Translations under genes and position numbers: made by a program
Part shown: positions 34,256 to 43,175 of the stretch, piece by piece
Numbering within the stretch: position 1 is the stretch's first letter
How the letters are laid out: each line of letters begins with the position of its first letter
The notes under the pieces: generated by a model
The model's input: the letters and a program-made list of their open reading frames with translations, nothing else
Told to the model about the DNA's origin: nothing
Databases searched by the model: none
Assembly: GCF_003312875.1 (NCBI RefSeq)
Contig: NZ_CP015163.1
Location: 4,402,001-4,466,000, forward strand
Direction: 5' to 3'
DNA from: Amycolatopsis albispora
Lineage (GTDB): Bacteria; Actinomycetota; Actinomycetes; Mycobacteriales; Pseudonocardiaceae
Length of the DNA stretch: 64,000 nt

Positions 34256-35458
34256 ATGAGTCTTGGCGACGACAGGGAACTCGTCCCACTGGGAGCCGGT
34301 TTCGACCTGGAGAAGCGGGGCTACCACCGCGCCCAGGTCGATGACCACCTCGAACGGCTCGACGGCGAGCTCAAGATGCTCACCTCGGACCGCGACGCGG
34401 CGATTTCGCAGGCCGGTGACCTGGCCCGCCAGCTGGAGATCGCGCGAAGCGAGATCGCCGAACTACGCGGTCAGGTCGAACGGCTGTCGCTGCCGCCCAC
34501 CACCCTCGAAGGCCTTTCCGAGCGGCTGCAGCGCATGCTGCGCCTGGCGCAGGACGAAGCGTCGGACACGCAGGCCCGCGCCGAGGCCGAGGCCGCGCAC
34601 ATCAGGGCCAAGGGTGAGTCGGACGCGGCGGCGCTGCGTGCCGAGCACGAGGTGCGCCTGAAGCAGCTCGACGAGCGCCGCGAGGAAATGGAGCGCGAGC
34701 ACCGCGGCGTCCTGGAGCAGGCGCGCGCCGAAGCGGAGAAGATCACCCAGGCCGCGAAAGAGGAACGCGACCGCCTGGACAGCGAGGCCGAGCAGCGTCG
34801 CACCCAGGTCGAGGAAGACTTCGAGATCGCCATGGCGGCTCGCCGGACCGAGGCCATGCGCGTGCTCGCCGAGCAGGAGGCGACCAGCAAGGCCGAGGCC
34901 GAGCGGCGACTGCGCGAGGCGACCGAAGAGGCCGCGAAGATCCGCGCGAAGGTGGCCGAGGAGGAAGCCGCGGCGAAGGCGGACATCGAACGCCGCCAGC
35001 GGGAATCCATCCAGGAAGCCAACAAGCGCAAGCAGGACTCCACCACCGAGGCGAACGCGCGGCTCACCGAGGCGGCGGACGAGGCTCGCCGGCGGGTGCG
35101 CGAGGCCACCGAAGAAGCCAACCGCCGGATCAACCACAGCCTCGAGCGCGTGGAGGCACTGCGCAAGCTCCGCGAGAGCATCGCCGCCCAGGTGCAGGCC
35201 GCGCGCAAGGTGCTCTCCGAGGCCGAAGCCGTGCTGCACCAGGAAACCGGCGGGGCCACCGCGGTGGCCCCGGCGAAGCCGGAGCGAAAAACCGAACCGG
35301 AGCGGCCGAAGTCCGGGAACTCCGGCAACGCTGGCAACTCTGGAAACGCCGGGAACTCGGCCGAAGCGACCGTGAAACTGCCCAAGCCAACGCCCCAGCC
35401 TGCCCCACGCAAGCCGGCGCCGGGTCAGCGTCCTGCGCAGGCCCGTCAGAAGCCCTAG
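34256..35458 (+). CDS. DivIVA-like coiled-coil protein
   Basis: Protein of 400 residues. The N-terminus FDLEKRGYHRAQVDDHLERL (about 16-35) has the Arg-Gly-Tyr and Val-Asp pattern of DivIVA domains. Residues 35-320 are an almost continuous heptad-rich coiled coil of Glu, Ala, Arg and Lys, with frequent EA.RR. The C-terminal 80 residues are low complexity, with a short Gly-Asn repeat (GNSGNAGNSGNAGNS) and Pro/Lys tail. Long coiled-coil polarity proteins with DivIVA-like starts (Scy, FilP, Wag31) organise tip growth and septa in actinobacteria. Exact role unknown. Confidence 0.78.
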   Translation: MSLGDDRELVPLGAGFDLEKRGYHRAQVDDHLERLDGELKMLTSDRDAAISQAGDLARQLEIARSEIAELRGQVERLSLPPTTLEGLSERLQRMLRLAQDEASDTQARAEAEAAHIRAKGESDAAALRAEHEVRLKQLDERREEMEREHRGVLEQARAEAEKITQAAKEERDRLDSEAEQRRTQVEEDFEIAMAARRTEAMRVLAEQEATSKAEAERRLREATEEAAKIRAKVAEEEAAAKADIERRQRESIQEANKRKQDSTTEANARLTEAADEARRRVREATEEANRRINHSLERVEALRKLRESIAAQVQAARKVLSEAEAVLHQETGGATAVAPAKPERKTEPERPKSGNSGNAGNSGNAGNSAEATVKLPKPTPQPAPRKPAPGQRPAQARQKP

Positions 35459-35491
35459 TCTCAGCACCCACCGATCGCAGGAGGAAGACGA

Positions 35492-35941
35492 ATGAGCGCC
35501 TACCAGACCGTGGTCGTCGGCACGGACGGTTCCGACTCTTCGTTCGCCGCGGTGGACCGGGCGGCAGCCGTCGCCGGGGACGCCGGTGCCACCTTGGTGA
35601 TCGCCTGCGCCTACTACCCGGCGAGCAAGCAGGACGTCGAGAAGGCCCAGGACGTACTGCGTGACGAGGCGTACCAGGTGGTCGGCTCCGCCCCCGCCGA
35701 GGACACGCTGATCTCCGCGCGCGACCGCGCGGCGAAGGCCGGCGCGGAAAAGATCGAGACCGTCGCGGTGGTCGGCGAGCCGGTCGAGTCGCTGCGCAAG
35801 ATCGTCTCCGAGCGGTCCGCCGACCTGCTGGTGGTCGGCAACCGCGGGCTGAACACGCTGGCCGGGCGCATCCTGGGCTCCGTACCGTCGGAAGTGGCGC
35901 GCAAGTCCGGCGTGGACGTGCTCATCGTGCACACCACCTGA
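35492..35941 (+). CDS. universal stress protein (UspA family)
   Basis: Single-domain UspA protein of 149 residues. The ATP-binding fold shows VVVGTDGSDSSFAAVDRA at the start and VVGNRGLNTLAGRILGSVPSEVARK (G2xG9GS/T pattern) near the end. GGAGG lies 7 bp before the ATG. Two bases separate it from the adenylate cyclase GTG, so the two are one transcript; a link between cAMP and Usp proteins is known in mycobacteria, but here it is only an inference. Confidence 0.92.
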   Translation: MSAYQTVVVGTDGSDSSFAAVDRAAAVAGDAGATLVIACAYYPASKQDVEKAQDVLRDEAYQVVGSAPAEDTLISARDRAAKAGAEKIETVAVVGEPVESLRKIVSERSADLLVVGNRGLNTLAGRILGSVPSEVARKSGVDVLIVHTT

Positions 35942-35942
35942 G

Positions 35943-37049
35943 GTGCCGACGGACGCGGGTAATCCCGGCGAGCTGCAGCAGCGCCTGGAGAAGGTGCTGC
36001 TCGGCGGCCGGCGCAAGTACACCCGCCTGCAGGTGGTCGAACGGGCGGGCGTGCCGGAGGACCGGGCACGCCGGCTCTGGCGGGCGCTCGGCTTCGCCAC
36101 CGTCGAGGACCACGAGGTGGTCTTCACCGACGCCGACGTCGAAGCCATGCGCACGGCGGACAGCCTGATCAAGGCCGGGCTGGTCGACGCGCGTGTGGAG
36201 ACCGCCGTGACCAGGGCGCTGGGCCAGCACCTGTCGCGGCTGGCCGAATGGCAGGTCCACATGCTGTGGGACCTGATCACCGAGAACCCGGAACTGGGCC
36301 GAAACGAACGCCAGATCGCGCGGCTGGTGGACCGGCTGCTCCCCGAACTCGAGCGCGTGCAGAGCTACGTGTGGCGGCGGCACCTCGCCGCATACGCCGG
36401 GCGCGCGCTGGCCTCGCCCGAGGAGAACCTGGAGGCGCGCAGCCAGGTCGTCGGTTTTGTGGACATGGTCGGCTTCACGCGGCTGACCAGGCGGATCGAC
36501 GAAAGCGAGCTGGACGGCATCCTGGACGGGTTCGAGACGGTCGCCTCCGAGGTGATCGCCGAGCACCACGGGCAGATCGTGAAGATGATCGGTGACGAGG
36601 TGCTGTTCGTCGCCGACACCGCGGCCGACGCCGCCGAGATCGCGCTGACGCTGAACGAGCGCGTCGAGGCCGACGCCGCGCTCCCCTCGGTCCGTGCGGG
36701 CATGGCCGCCGGGCGCATCCTGAGCCGGTTCGGCGACGTCTACGGCTCGGTGGTCAACCTCGCCGCGCGGCTCACCTCGGTGGCCAAGCCGGGCACCATC
36801 GTGGTCGATCGTGAGCTCGCCGCCGAGCTGTCCGGCGATCCGGCCTACGAACTGCGGTCGCGGCGCGCGGTTTCTGTCCGGGGGTACAGCAGGCTCAAGC
36901 CGTGCTCGTTACGCCGGGCGCGTGAACGGCCGGGCAACCGCTTCGAAAGCAGCCAGCAGCTCGCCGCCGAGATGCTTGGCCTGCGACAAGCCCGCGCCGA
37001 AGGGGTGGACAACGAGGTCGACGAGGGTTTTCCCGACTACCGCACGTAG
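35943..37049 (+). CDS. class III adenylate cyclase with Rv1264-like regulatory domain
   Basis: Cytoplasmic cyclase of 368 residues. The N-terminal 160 residues are helical and resemble the autoinhibitory, pH-responsive part of mycobacterial Rv1264. The cyclase domain (about 165-330) has metal Asps 174 (VDMVGFTR) and 218 (IGDEVLFVA), adenine-selecting Lys214 and Asp265 (FGDVYGS), and transition-state Asn272 and Arg276 (NLAARL). All six are present, so an active ATP-specific cyclase is predicted. GTG start 1 bp after the Usp stop. Tail of 45 residues after the domain is Arg-rich, then acidic. Confidence 0.92.
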   Translation: MPTDAGNPGELQQRLEKVLLGGRRKYTRLQVVERAGVPEDRARRLWRALGFATVEDHEVVFTDADVEAMRTADSLIKAGLVDARVETAVTRALGQHLSRLAEWQVHMLWDLITENPELGRNERQIARLVDRLLPELERVQSYVWRRHLAAYAGRALASPEENLEARSQVVGFVDMVGFTRLTRRIDESELDGILDGFETVASEVIAEHHGQIVKMIGDEVLFVADTAADAAEIALTLNERVEADAALPSVRAGMAAGRILSRFGDVYGSVVNLAARLTSVAKPGTIVVDRELAAELSGDPAYELRSRRAVSVRGYSRLKPCSLRRARERPGNRFESSQQLAAEMLGLRQARAEGVDNEVDEGFPDYRT

Positions 37050-37190
37050 CCGGATCCGGTGCGTTGGGTATCGCCCAAATTTCTTATTTCGCCTACGTCT
37101 GAGCGCGCGTAGAGTGACTCCGCGCACTCAAACGGACACTCTCAGCTCTCATCCTGTTGAGCTAGCCCATTGCCCGAGGAGGTGAAAACC

Positions 37191-38204
37191 GTGCGTGCCG
37201 ACCCCGGGCGAGACGGGAAACGGACGCGAAGCCCGCTCCAGGAGATCTTCTGGACGCGGACCAGCCTGCTCCTGCTCGTCCTGGTCGTGGTTTCGATCAG
37301 CTGCCTGTTCCTGGCCAGCGGCATGGACCCCGGGAACGGCAAGAACTTCGTCAACTCGGTCGGCACCGGCACGATGATCTCCGCGGTGGTCGGCTTCGGG
37401 CAGACGCTGATCACGGCGGCCGCCTCGCAGCGGGCGCTGGTGGCGCCGGTGATCGACGAGAGCAAGCGGGCACTGGAGAAGCTCGCCGCCGAATACCGGT
37501 CGCTGAACAAGGAGTTCTTCCCCACCGACGTGTTCGAGGCGACCCCCGAACCGGACCCCAGGTTCAACGAGCTGATGATGCGGGACCTCGCGGGCAGCAG
37601 GCAGTACTTCTTCCGCGGCTTCTCCGGCCGGTTCGCCGCCGCGAGGCTGCTGCTCTCCCACGCCGAGTGGGAGATGCGGGCGGTGCTGGCCGATCCCAGC
37701 GACGCCACCACGATCAGCGGCCGGGCCCGCTACCTGCTGCGCCAGGAAGGGCCGGAGGCGGACTACGACGCGATCCAGCGGCGGCTGCAGGACGAGATGG
37801 GCATGGGGCTGATCGGGTTGTTCCTGGCCAGGAGCCGGTGCACCCGGATCGATCTCACCGTGGTCACCGATCCCCCGCTCGACCGGCTGGAGATCTTCGA
37901 CGACTGCGTGTGGGTCACGCTCTACAGCGACGTGGGCCCGGAGAGCGCGCTGTACCCGCGAACCCTGCGGTTCTCCGAGGGTTCGTTCGTCTACAACATG
38001 GAACGTGCCGAGTTCCTCCGGCTCGGCGGTGGCCGGAACGGCAGGCACTTCCAGATCACCCCGGAGACCACCCGGGCAGATTTCATCGCGCTGTTCGGCA
38101 AGGCCACCGGACGACCGTTGTCCGAGGAACAGTTCAGCGAGCTGGAGGGCCGGTTCCGGTCCTTTTCCCAGGAATTCTCCACCGCCGCTGGGCTGAGGAG
38201 CTGA
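37191..38204 (+). CDS. unassigned protein with N-terminal membrane hairpin
   Basis: Protein of 337 residues I cannot assign. Two hydrophobic segments near the N-terminus (LLLLVLVVVSISCLFLASG and MISAVVGFGQTLITAAA, about 25-80) form a membrane hairpin. A helical linker follows, then a soluble domain with SRQYFFRGFSGRFAAARLLL, which resembles the start of nucleic-acid or phosphoryl-transfer effector domains only loosely, followed by VTLYSDVGPES near residue 245. GTG 37191 has GAGGAGG 8 bp upstream. It precedes the cupin gene by 3 bp, so the two are cotranscribed. No signal peptide is evident. Confidence 0.6.
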   Translation: MRADPGRDGKRTRSPLQEIFWTRTSLLLLVLVVVSISCLFLASGMDPGNGKNFVNSVGTGTMISAVVGFGQTLITAAASQRALVAPVIDESKRALEKLAAEYRSLNKEFFPTDVFEATPEPDPRFNELMMRDLAGSRQYFFRGFSGRFAAARLLLSHAEWEMRAVLADPSDATTISGRARYLLRQEGPEADYDAIQRRLQDEMGMGLIGLFLARSRCTRIDLTVVTDPPLDRLEIFDDCVWVTLYSDVGPESALYPRTLRFSEGSFVYNMERAEFLRLGGGRNGRHFQITPETTRADFIALFGKATGRPLSEEQFSELEGRFRSFSQEFSTAAGLRS

Positions 38205-38207
38205 TAG

Positions 38208-38840
38208 ATGGTGTTGACCAGCACATGCCCGCTCGCCGAACTCGCCGCCGACGTGGCCGATCGCGCCGGTGACGACTGGCGGGCGCTCGCGGAGCCCTTC
38301 CGGCACTGGGCCGCCCGGCCCGGCCTGCGGGCCGAGCTGCGGGCGCACATCCAATCCCTGCCACCGGAGCCGGCGAGCGCGATGATCCGGCGCTCCAGGG
38401 AGACGACCACGCACTTCGCCTGGTGCCTGCGCGACGAACGGGAGGAGCCCTTTTCGTTCTGGCTGCACGAATACAAACCGCAACGGGACTGGCGACACGG
38501 TTACGCCGATTCGGTGCACAACCACCGGTACCACTTCTGGACCACCATCCTGCGCGGCAGCTACCTGCACGAGCGCTACGCCGCGACGCTGGACGCGGCC
38601 AGCGGGCTGATCACTTCGGCCGAGTTGATCCACGGTGACGACTACCCCGCCGGCACCACGGGCGTGCTGCTGGCCGACGAGTTCCACCGCATCCCGAAAG
38701 CCGCTGACAACACGATGACCTTTCTGGTGAAATCACGACCAGTGAGCGAATGGAGCGTTTCCTTTGACCCATTGACCCGAACGAGTCATCGTCACGTCCC
38801 GGTGGAAACCCGTTTGGGGGAGCTTCTGGAACGAATCTGA
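38208..38840 (+). CDS. cupin-like protein of unknown function
   Basis: Protein of 210 residues with a cupin-type pattern: SVHNHRYHFWTTILRGSYLH (His-x-His-like, then Gly-Ser-Tyr) and later LADEFHRIPKAADNTMTF (His of the second cupin motif). It is distantly like cysteine-dioxygenase-type cupins but lacks their other signatures. Three bases after the membrane-protein gene, so translation is coupled. Metal binding is plausible; substrate unknown. Confidence 0.6.
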   Translation: MVLTSTCPLAELAADVADRAGDDWRALAEPFRHWAARPGLRAELRAHIQSLPPEPASAMIRRSRETTTHFAWCLRDEREEPFSFWLHEYKPQRDWRHGYADSVHNHRYHFWTTILRGSYLHERYAATLDAASGLITSAELIHGDDYPAGTTGVLLADEFHRIPKAADNTMTFLVKSRPVSEWSVSFDPLTRTSHRHVPVETRLGELLERI

Positions 38841-38916
38841 AGTCACCGGTCGCGCGCAAGCGATTACCATCACTCCACCCGGCTACCTTCCCGAGCCGGT
38901 TCGGAGGGGATCGACA

Positions 38917-39597
38917 ATGCGCGCCCACACCCTGGTTCACGCGACCTTCAGCACCGTGCCCGCCGCGGCGATCGACGCCGTCGAGCAGGCCGTGCGGCAG
39001 CTCTGCCGGCGCTACGCCGAGCGGCTGCCCTTCCACGGCTGGCACCACGTCAGCTTCGTCCGTTCGAAGGCCGTCGGTTTCGCCGAGCGCAACGGCGCCG
39101 ACGTGAGCATCGTCGAAACGGCCGCGCTGGTGCACGACGTCAACTACCTGGTCCGCCGCAACTCCCCCGCCGCCGAGGGCAGCGGGCTGCGGATGCGGCT
39201 GCTCGCCGACGCCGGGGTGCCGCTCCGTGCCGCGGAACGCATCGACGCGATCATCGACGAGGCCGAGATGGCCAATCGCGGCCCGGACATCTCGCTCGAA
39301 GCGCAGGCGCTCAGCGACGCCGACACCCTGTTCAAGGCACTGCCGGTGACCCCGGTGATTCTTGCGCACAAGTACCTGCGCGAGAACGGGCTCAGCCTGC
39401 GCGAGCTGGCGAACAAGATCGTCGGCGAGCAGCGGGACGTGCACGACGAGGGTTACTACTTCTACAACGCCGAGGCCGCCGCCGAATACTCGCGCTGGGC
39501 ACTGGCGAACCTCGAGCTGTGGCAGTGCATCAAGGAAGCGGTGGACGACCCGGCCGTCGAGGAACTGCTCGACGCGGTCGACGCGGCGGCTTCCTGA
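38917..39597 (+). CDS. HD-domain protein, predicted metal-dependent phosphohydrolase
   Basis: Protein of 226 residues. The HD ligands are placed as in HD phosphohydrolases: His in PFHGWHHVSFVRS (about 44-50), His-Asp in AALVHDVNYLV (about 71), and Asp in LSDADTLFKAL (about 135). Such proteins hydrolyse nucleotides or cyclic nucleotides. An adenylate cyclase is encoded 1.9 kb upstream on the same strand, but nothing shows a functional link. It starts 76 bp after the cupin gene and may share its transcript. Confidence 0.75.
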   Translation: MRAHTLVHATFSTVPAAAIDAVEQAVRQLCRRYAERLPFHGWHHVSFVRSKAVGFAERNGADVSIVETAALVHDVNYLVRRNSPAAEGSGLRMRLLADAGVPLRAAERIDAIIDEAEMANRGPDISLEAQALSDADTLFKALPVTPVILAHKYLRENGLSLRELANKIVGEQRDVHDEGYYFYNAEAAAEYSRWALANLELWQCIKEAVDDPAVEELLDAVDAAAS

Positions 39598-39788
39598 ACA
39601 ACGCCCCGCTGTCGGCACAGGGGCCAATACGGGTGCGGATGCGTGAATTCATTCATACCCGGTGATGAACTGACTACACCATGGTCCCGCCATTCGGACG
39701 GTTCTTCTCCTCGCCCGGCTGAATTCGCGCCACGGATAACCGGGCGCCACTATTGTGGCCGTGTTGGGCCGTCCACTGGATAGGAGTC

Positions 39789-39983
39789 ATGGTGCCGGAC
39801 AAAGTCGCGACCGGTCGAAGAGAGCCGCAGCCCCAGGGCCTGAGCACGCTGGGCAAGGATCTGCGGACCAGGGTCTCCAGCGACACCTACGAAGCCACCG
39901 AAAGAATCGCCAGGAAACGCGGGGTGAGCATGGCGCACATCGTGCGTCAGGCGGTGGAGAATTACCTGGAGAAGGCACGCTGA
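39789..39983 (+). CDS. small ribbon-helix-helix (CopG/Arc-like) DNA-binding protein
   Basis: Protein of 64 residues. The RHH core is LRTRVSSDTYEATERIAR followed by KRGVSMAHIVRQAVENYL: a beta strand then two helices, as in CopG. A Pro/Gln-rich N-terminal arm precedes it. TAGGAG just before the start also suits a GTG at 39792. A possible operator (TTCAT-N8-ATGAA, 39652-39669) lies 120 bp upstream. No toxin gene is adjacent, so it looks like a stand-alone regulator. Confidence 0.75.
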   Translation: MVPDKVATGRREPQPQGLSTLGKDLRTRVSSDTYEATERIARKRGVSMAHIVRQAVENYLEKAR

Positions 39984-39987
39984 AACA

Positions 39988-40027
39988 CTGATGCGTTCGA
40001 TGTCACAGTGGCCATCGAACGCATCAG
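39988..40027. terminator. strong bidirectional terminator
   Basis: A perfect 15-bp stem (CTGATGCGTTCGATG and its complement) encloses a 10-base loop between the convergent RHH gene and proA. TTTTGA-rich sequence follows on the plus strand. Confidence 0.85.
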
Positions 40028-40049
40028 GAAATTGAATTTTGAAACAGTA

Positions 40050-41291
40050 TCAGCGGTCGGCGGGCAGTACCGCGTACTGGCGGACGTAAAGATCGGTGTA
40101 GGTGACCGGACCACGCGGGCCGGGCACCTTGTCCAGGTTGATCCCGGTTTCCGGGACCCCGCGCAGCTTGAAGCCGTCGAGCAGGCGGGTGGGAGCGTTC
40201 CAGAAGACCCCGGTGCCGGTGTAGCCGTCGAAGAAGGCCTCGGCGGTGGCCGCGTTCTCGGTGGCGATGCCCGCGGCGAGACCGGAGGTCTGCTCGTTGG
40301 CGATCCGCGTGGCTTCCTCGACGCCCGCCACGGTCGAGACGGTGACGGTGGCCTCGCGATCGGAGTCCAGCGCCCACTCGTACCCGATGGCGTGCTCGTG
40401 CGGCGGCAGCGAAGCGGTGACGCCGCGGCCGGCGAGGGCTTCGCTGACGACCGGCCACGCCTTGTCGTGAATGCTCTCGTCGATCAGCAGCAGGTTCAGC
40501 CGGTTGCACACGCCGAGCCGGTCCAGGCTGCCCGAGACGAGCTCACGCACCTTCTCCAGGTCGGCGGCCTCGTCGACGAAGAGCACGCCGCCGCCGTCGG
40601 CGTGGGCGAGCGTGCGCACCCCGTGCTGGGCGGCTTCGGTGGCGAGCGCGCGGGTGCTGTCCCCGCTGCCCCGCAGGATGACCAGCGGGATCAGGCCGGG
40701 CTGCGCGACCAGCGCGGCCGCGGCGTGCCGCTCGGCACGCGGGACGAGCTGCACCGCGTCCTGGTCGATTCCGGCCTCGGCCAGCGCGGGCGCGATGACG
40801 ATCTCGAGCAGGCGCTGGGCGGAGCCGAGCGCGGCCGAACCGGTGCGCAGCACCCCGGCGTTGCGCGACTTCACCAGCTGGGACGCCACATCGACGGTGA
40901 CGTTCGGCCGGGCCTCGTAGTTGGCGCCGATCACGCCGACCGGGCGGCGCCGCTCCACCAGCCGCAGCCCACCCTCCAAAGTGGACAGCGGAAGGCTGCG
41001 CTCCGGGTGCGGGGCGGCGGCGAGCAGGCGCAGTTGCTCGGCCATGCCGGTGAGCCGCTCCTCGGTGATCGTCAGCCTGTCGAGCAGGCCAGCGCTCATC
41101 CCGTCCTCACGCGCCTTGGCCACGTCGGCGGTGTTCGCCTCGAGCACGGCTTCGCGGTTCGCCAGCAGGCGCTCGGCCATGCCGACGAGCGAGGCGTCGA
41201 TGGCCTCGTCCGGCGCGGCGGCCAGCGATGGCGCGGCACGCTTCGCCGCCCGTGCGCACTCTTCGACTGCCTTGGCCACGTCGTCGCTCAT
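40050..41291 (-). CDS. proA: glutamate-5-semialdehyde dehydrogenase
   Basis: ProA of 413 residues, reducing gamma-glutamyl phosphate in proline synthesis with NADPH. Family features: RRRPVGVIGANYEARPNVTV, VKSRNAGVLRTGSAALGSA, and the catalytic Cys in LDRLGVCNRLNLLLID (about 270). The C-terminal part matches VTYTDLYVRQYAVLPADR. ATG 41291 gives the usual start MSDDVAKAVEECA. ProB is not in the window. Confidence 0.96.
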   Translation of the reverse strand: MSDDVAKAVEECARAAKRAAPSLAAAPDEAIDASLVGMAERLLANREAVLEANTADVAKAREDGMSAGLLDRLTITEERLTGMAEQLRLLAAAPHPERSLPLSTLEGGLRLVERRRPVGVIGANYEARPNVTVDVASQLVKSRNAGVLRTGSAALGSAQRLLEIVIAPALAEAGIDQDAVQLVPRAERHAAAALVAQPGLIPLVILRGSGDSTRALATEAAQHGVRTLAHADGGGVLFVDEAADLEKVRELVSGSLDRLGVCNRLNLLLIDESIHDKAWPVVSEALAGRGVTASLPPHEHAIGYEWALDSDREATVTVSTVAGVEEATRIANEQTSGLAAGIATENAATAEAFFDGYTGTGVFWNAPTRLLDGFKLRGVPETGINLDKVPGPRGPVTYTDLYVRQYAVLPADR

Positions 41292-41317
41292 GCGTCCAGT
41301 TTGCCGCACGCGTGAAC

Positions 41318-42031
41318 TCAGCTGAGCACGGGTTCGAGCAGCCAGCTCCCGCCGAGGAACAGGCTGCCGAACGCGAGCACACCGAGCGCGAGCAGCCACA
41401 ACGCCACCGGCACGCCGGTGAGCCGGGCCAGCTGGTCGACGTCGGAATCACGGGCCGCACCGCGCCGTCGCTTGGACTGCAGCTCGAAGACCGGGCGCAC
41501 ACCACCGAGCAGGAGGAACCACGTGATCGCGTACACGCAGACCGCCTGCACCCCGGGTGGCGCGAGCAGCGCAACGCAGCCGAGCCCGATCGCGGCGGCG
41601 ACCACCGAGAACGCGCCGTAGACGTTGCGGATCATCACGAGCACGCCCAGCAGCAGCACCGCGGCGACGCCGAGCAGCACCGAGATGCGGTCGGCGTTGA
41701 CCAGCGCGGCGAAGGCCAGGCCGAGCAACGCGGGGGCCGGGTAGCCCGCGAGCGCGGTCAGCACCATGCCCGGCCCGGTCGGCTTGCCACGCGAGACGGT
41801 GACGCCCGAGGTGTCCGAGTGCAGCCGGATGCCCTGCAGGCGACGGCCGACCAGCACCGCGGCGAACGCGTGGCCCGCCTCGTGCACGATCGTCACCAGG
41901 TTGCGCGCGAGCCGCCACGGGGTGCCGGACACCACCAGCAGCAGCGCGGCCACGCCGGTGATGAGCGCCACCAGACCCGGCGGATCCGGCTGTGCGTCGA
42001 ACAGTCCCCAGAATCCGTCGGTGCCTTCCAC
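41318..42031 (-). CDS. M50-family membrane metallopeptidase
   Basis: Integral membrane zinc peptidase-like protein of 237 residues with about six helices. The zinc motif is VTIVHEAGHAFAAVLVG (HExxH). A second motif (usually LDG) near the C-terminus reads VLVMIRNVYGAFSVV in the fourth helix, without the Asp, so proteolytic competence is uncertain. It belongs to the actinobacterial M50 group related to the B- and S2P-type peptidases. GTG start at 42031. 47 bp before the glycosylase end and 26 bp upstream of proA, so cotranscription with proA is likely. Confidence 0.82.
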   Translation of the reverse strand: MEGTDGFWGLFDAQPDPPGLVALITGVAALLLVVSGTPWRLARNLVTIVHEAGHAFAAVLVGRRLQGIRLHSDTSGVTVSRGKPTGPGMVLTALAGYPAPALLGLAFAALVNADRISVLLGVAAVLLLGVLVMIRNVYGAFSVVAAAIGLGCVALLAPPGVQAVCVYAITWFLLLGGVRPVFELQSKRRRGAARDSDVDQLARLTGVPVALWLLALGVLAFGSLFLGGSWLLEPVLS

Positions 42032-42078
42032 GCGGACACCTCAGCACATATGAAGTTGGATCGGTGTGACGCCCCCTT

Positions 42079-42990
42079 TCACCGCCCCTCGGCGCGGATG
42101 GCCGCCGCGCGGAACAGGAAGCCGACCCAGCTCCGGTAGGGCCGCCAGCGCTCGGCGATGCGGGCCAGCTGGTCGACGTCCTGGGCGTCGACCTGGTAAG
42201 CACGCGCCATTTCCTCGTGCAGCCGCTTCTCGTGGCGGGGGAAGACGTCCGGGTGACCGACCCCGCGAATCAGGATCAGCTCGGCGGAGAACGGGCCGAT
42301 GCCGGGCAGTTTCCGCAGCCTGGCCAGCGCGACCTCGGCGGGCAGGGCTCGCAGGCGCCCGGCGTCCAGCACGCCCTGCTCGGCGGCGCCGGTGAGGATG
42401 CGCAGCTGCTTCATCTTCGTTTCGGGCAGGCCCAGCGGCCGTTCCAGCAGGCGCAGTGCCTTCGGCGCGGGGAACGAGCTGATCGAGTGGCCGTCGACGG
42501 TCAGCTTCGCGCCGTAGCGGTCGGCGATCCGCTGCTTGATCCCCGCCGCCTGGACCATGCGGATCCGCTGCCCGATGATCGCCCAGCAGGCCGCCTCGTA
42601 CGGCGAGTGGAACAGCACCGGCCGCAGGCCCGCGGCGGAGGCGACCAGGCTCCTCGCCACCCGGTCGCCCCGGACCGCCTCGGCGACCGCGGCCGCGTCG
42701 AAGTCGAGCGAGAGGATCCGCTCGGCCTGACGGCAGGCTTCGGCGGCCGACTCGCCATCGGCCTCCAGCTCGACCACCCCACCGTCGTGCTGCCGGGCCA
42801 CCACACCCGCCGGCTGCCAGCAGCCGTCGACCGGGAAGGCCAGCCGCAGCGTGCCCGGCTCCCCCGCCGCGTCCGGCCGCCCCGCCGGCCCGAACTCGCC
42901 CAGGAACCGCATTGAAGCCCGCAGGTCGAACGGACCGCGCGGGGTGATCGCCACGGCTGCACCCGGCCGCCACGCCGTGATCGGCGACAT
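42079..42990 (-). CDS. DNA-3-methyladenine glycosylase 2-like (AlkA/HhH-GPD)
   Basis: Helix-hairpin-helix GPD glycosylase of 303 residues, removing alkylated bases. An N-terminal beta domain (about 1-110) precedes the HhH region LRKLPGIGPFSAELILIRG (hairpin GIGPF) and the downstream catalytic Asp in VGHPDVFPRHEKRL. The segment SPYEAACWAIIGQRIRM is typical of AlkA. SD AGGAGG is 6 bp before the ATG. It may be independent of the M50 gene downstream. Confidence 0.92.
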   Translation of the reverse strand: MSPITAWRPGAAVAITPRGPFDLRASMRFLGEFGPAGRPDAAGEPGTLRLAFPVDGCWQPAGVVARQHDGGVVELEADGESAAEACRQAERILSLDFDAAAVAEAVRGDRVARSLVASAAGLRPVLFHSPYEAACWAIIGQRIRMVQAAGIKQRIADRYGAKLTVDGHSISSFPAPKALRLLERPLGLPETKMKQLRILTGAAEQGVLDAGRLRALPAEVALARLRKLPGIGPFSAELILIRGVGHPDVFPRHEKRLHEEMARAYQVDAQDVDQLARIAERWRPYRSWVGFLFRAAAIRAEGR

Positions 42991-43085
42991 CGGTACCTCC
43001 TCTTCCTCGCCGCTCGCGACGCTAGCGGGCAGCCCCGACAGTTCCGGCGCGAAAACCGGTTGCGGGTGGTGCTAGCTTCGAGCGC

Positions 43086-43145
43086 ATGGGAGCTACTTAC
43101 ATCTGCCGCGCAGCGATCGCCCGGCCTCGGCCGCGGCACGCCTGA
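43086..43145 (+). CDS. short leader peptide upstream of the erm gene
   Basis: A 19-codon frame, MGATYICRAAIARPRPRHA, ends 141 bp before the erm start. A TAGCTT box at about 43072-43077 is 9 bp before its ATG, which would allow a leaderless transcript beginning at this codon. Inducible Erm genes are commonly preceded by such short frames; drug-stalled ribosomes then free a downstream SD. The C-terminal Arg-Pro repeats may favour stalling. Function is inference; no Erm leader is matched exactly. Confidence 0.5.
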   Translation: MGATYICRAAIARPRPRHA

Positions 43146-43175
43146 CGCGGCGGCCGTCCCCTCTTCACTGAGCAC

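Noticed and set aside
39789..39983. RHH protein as an antitoxin
   Set aside because: No toxin-sized frame overlaps or adjoins it; only a terminator and proA follow.
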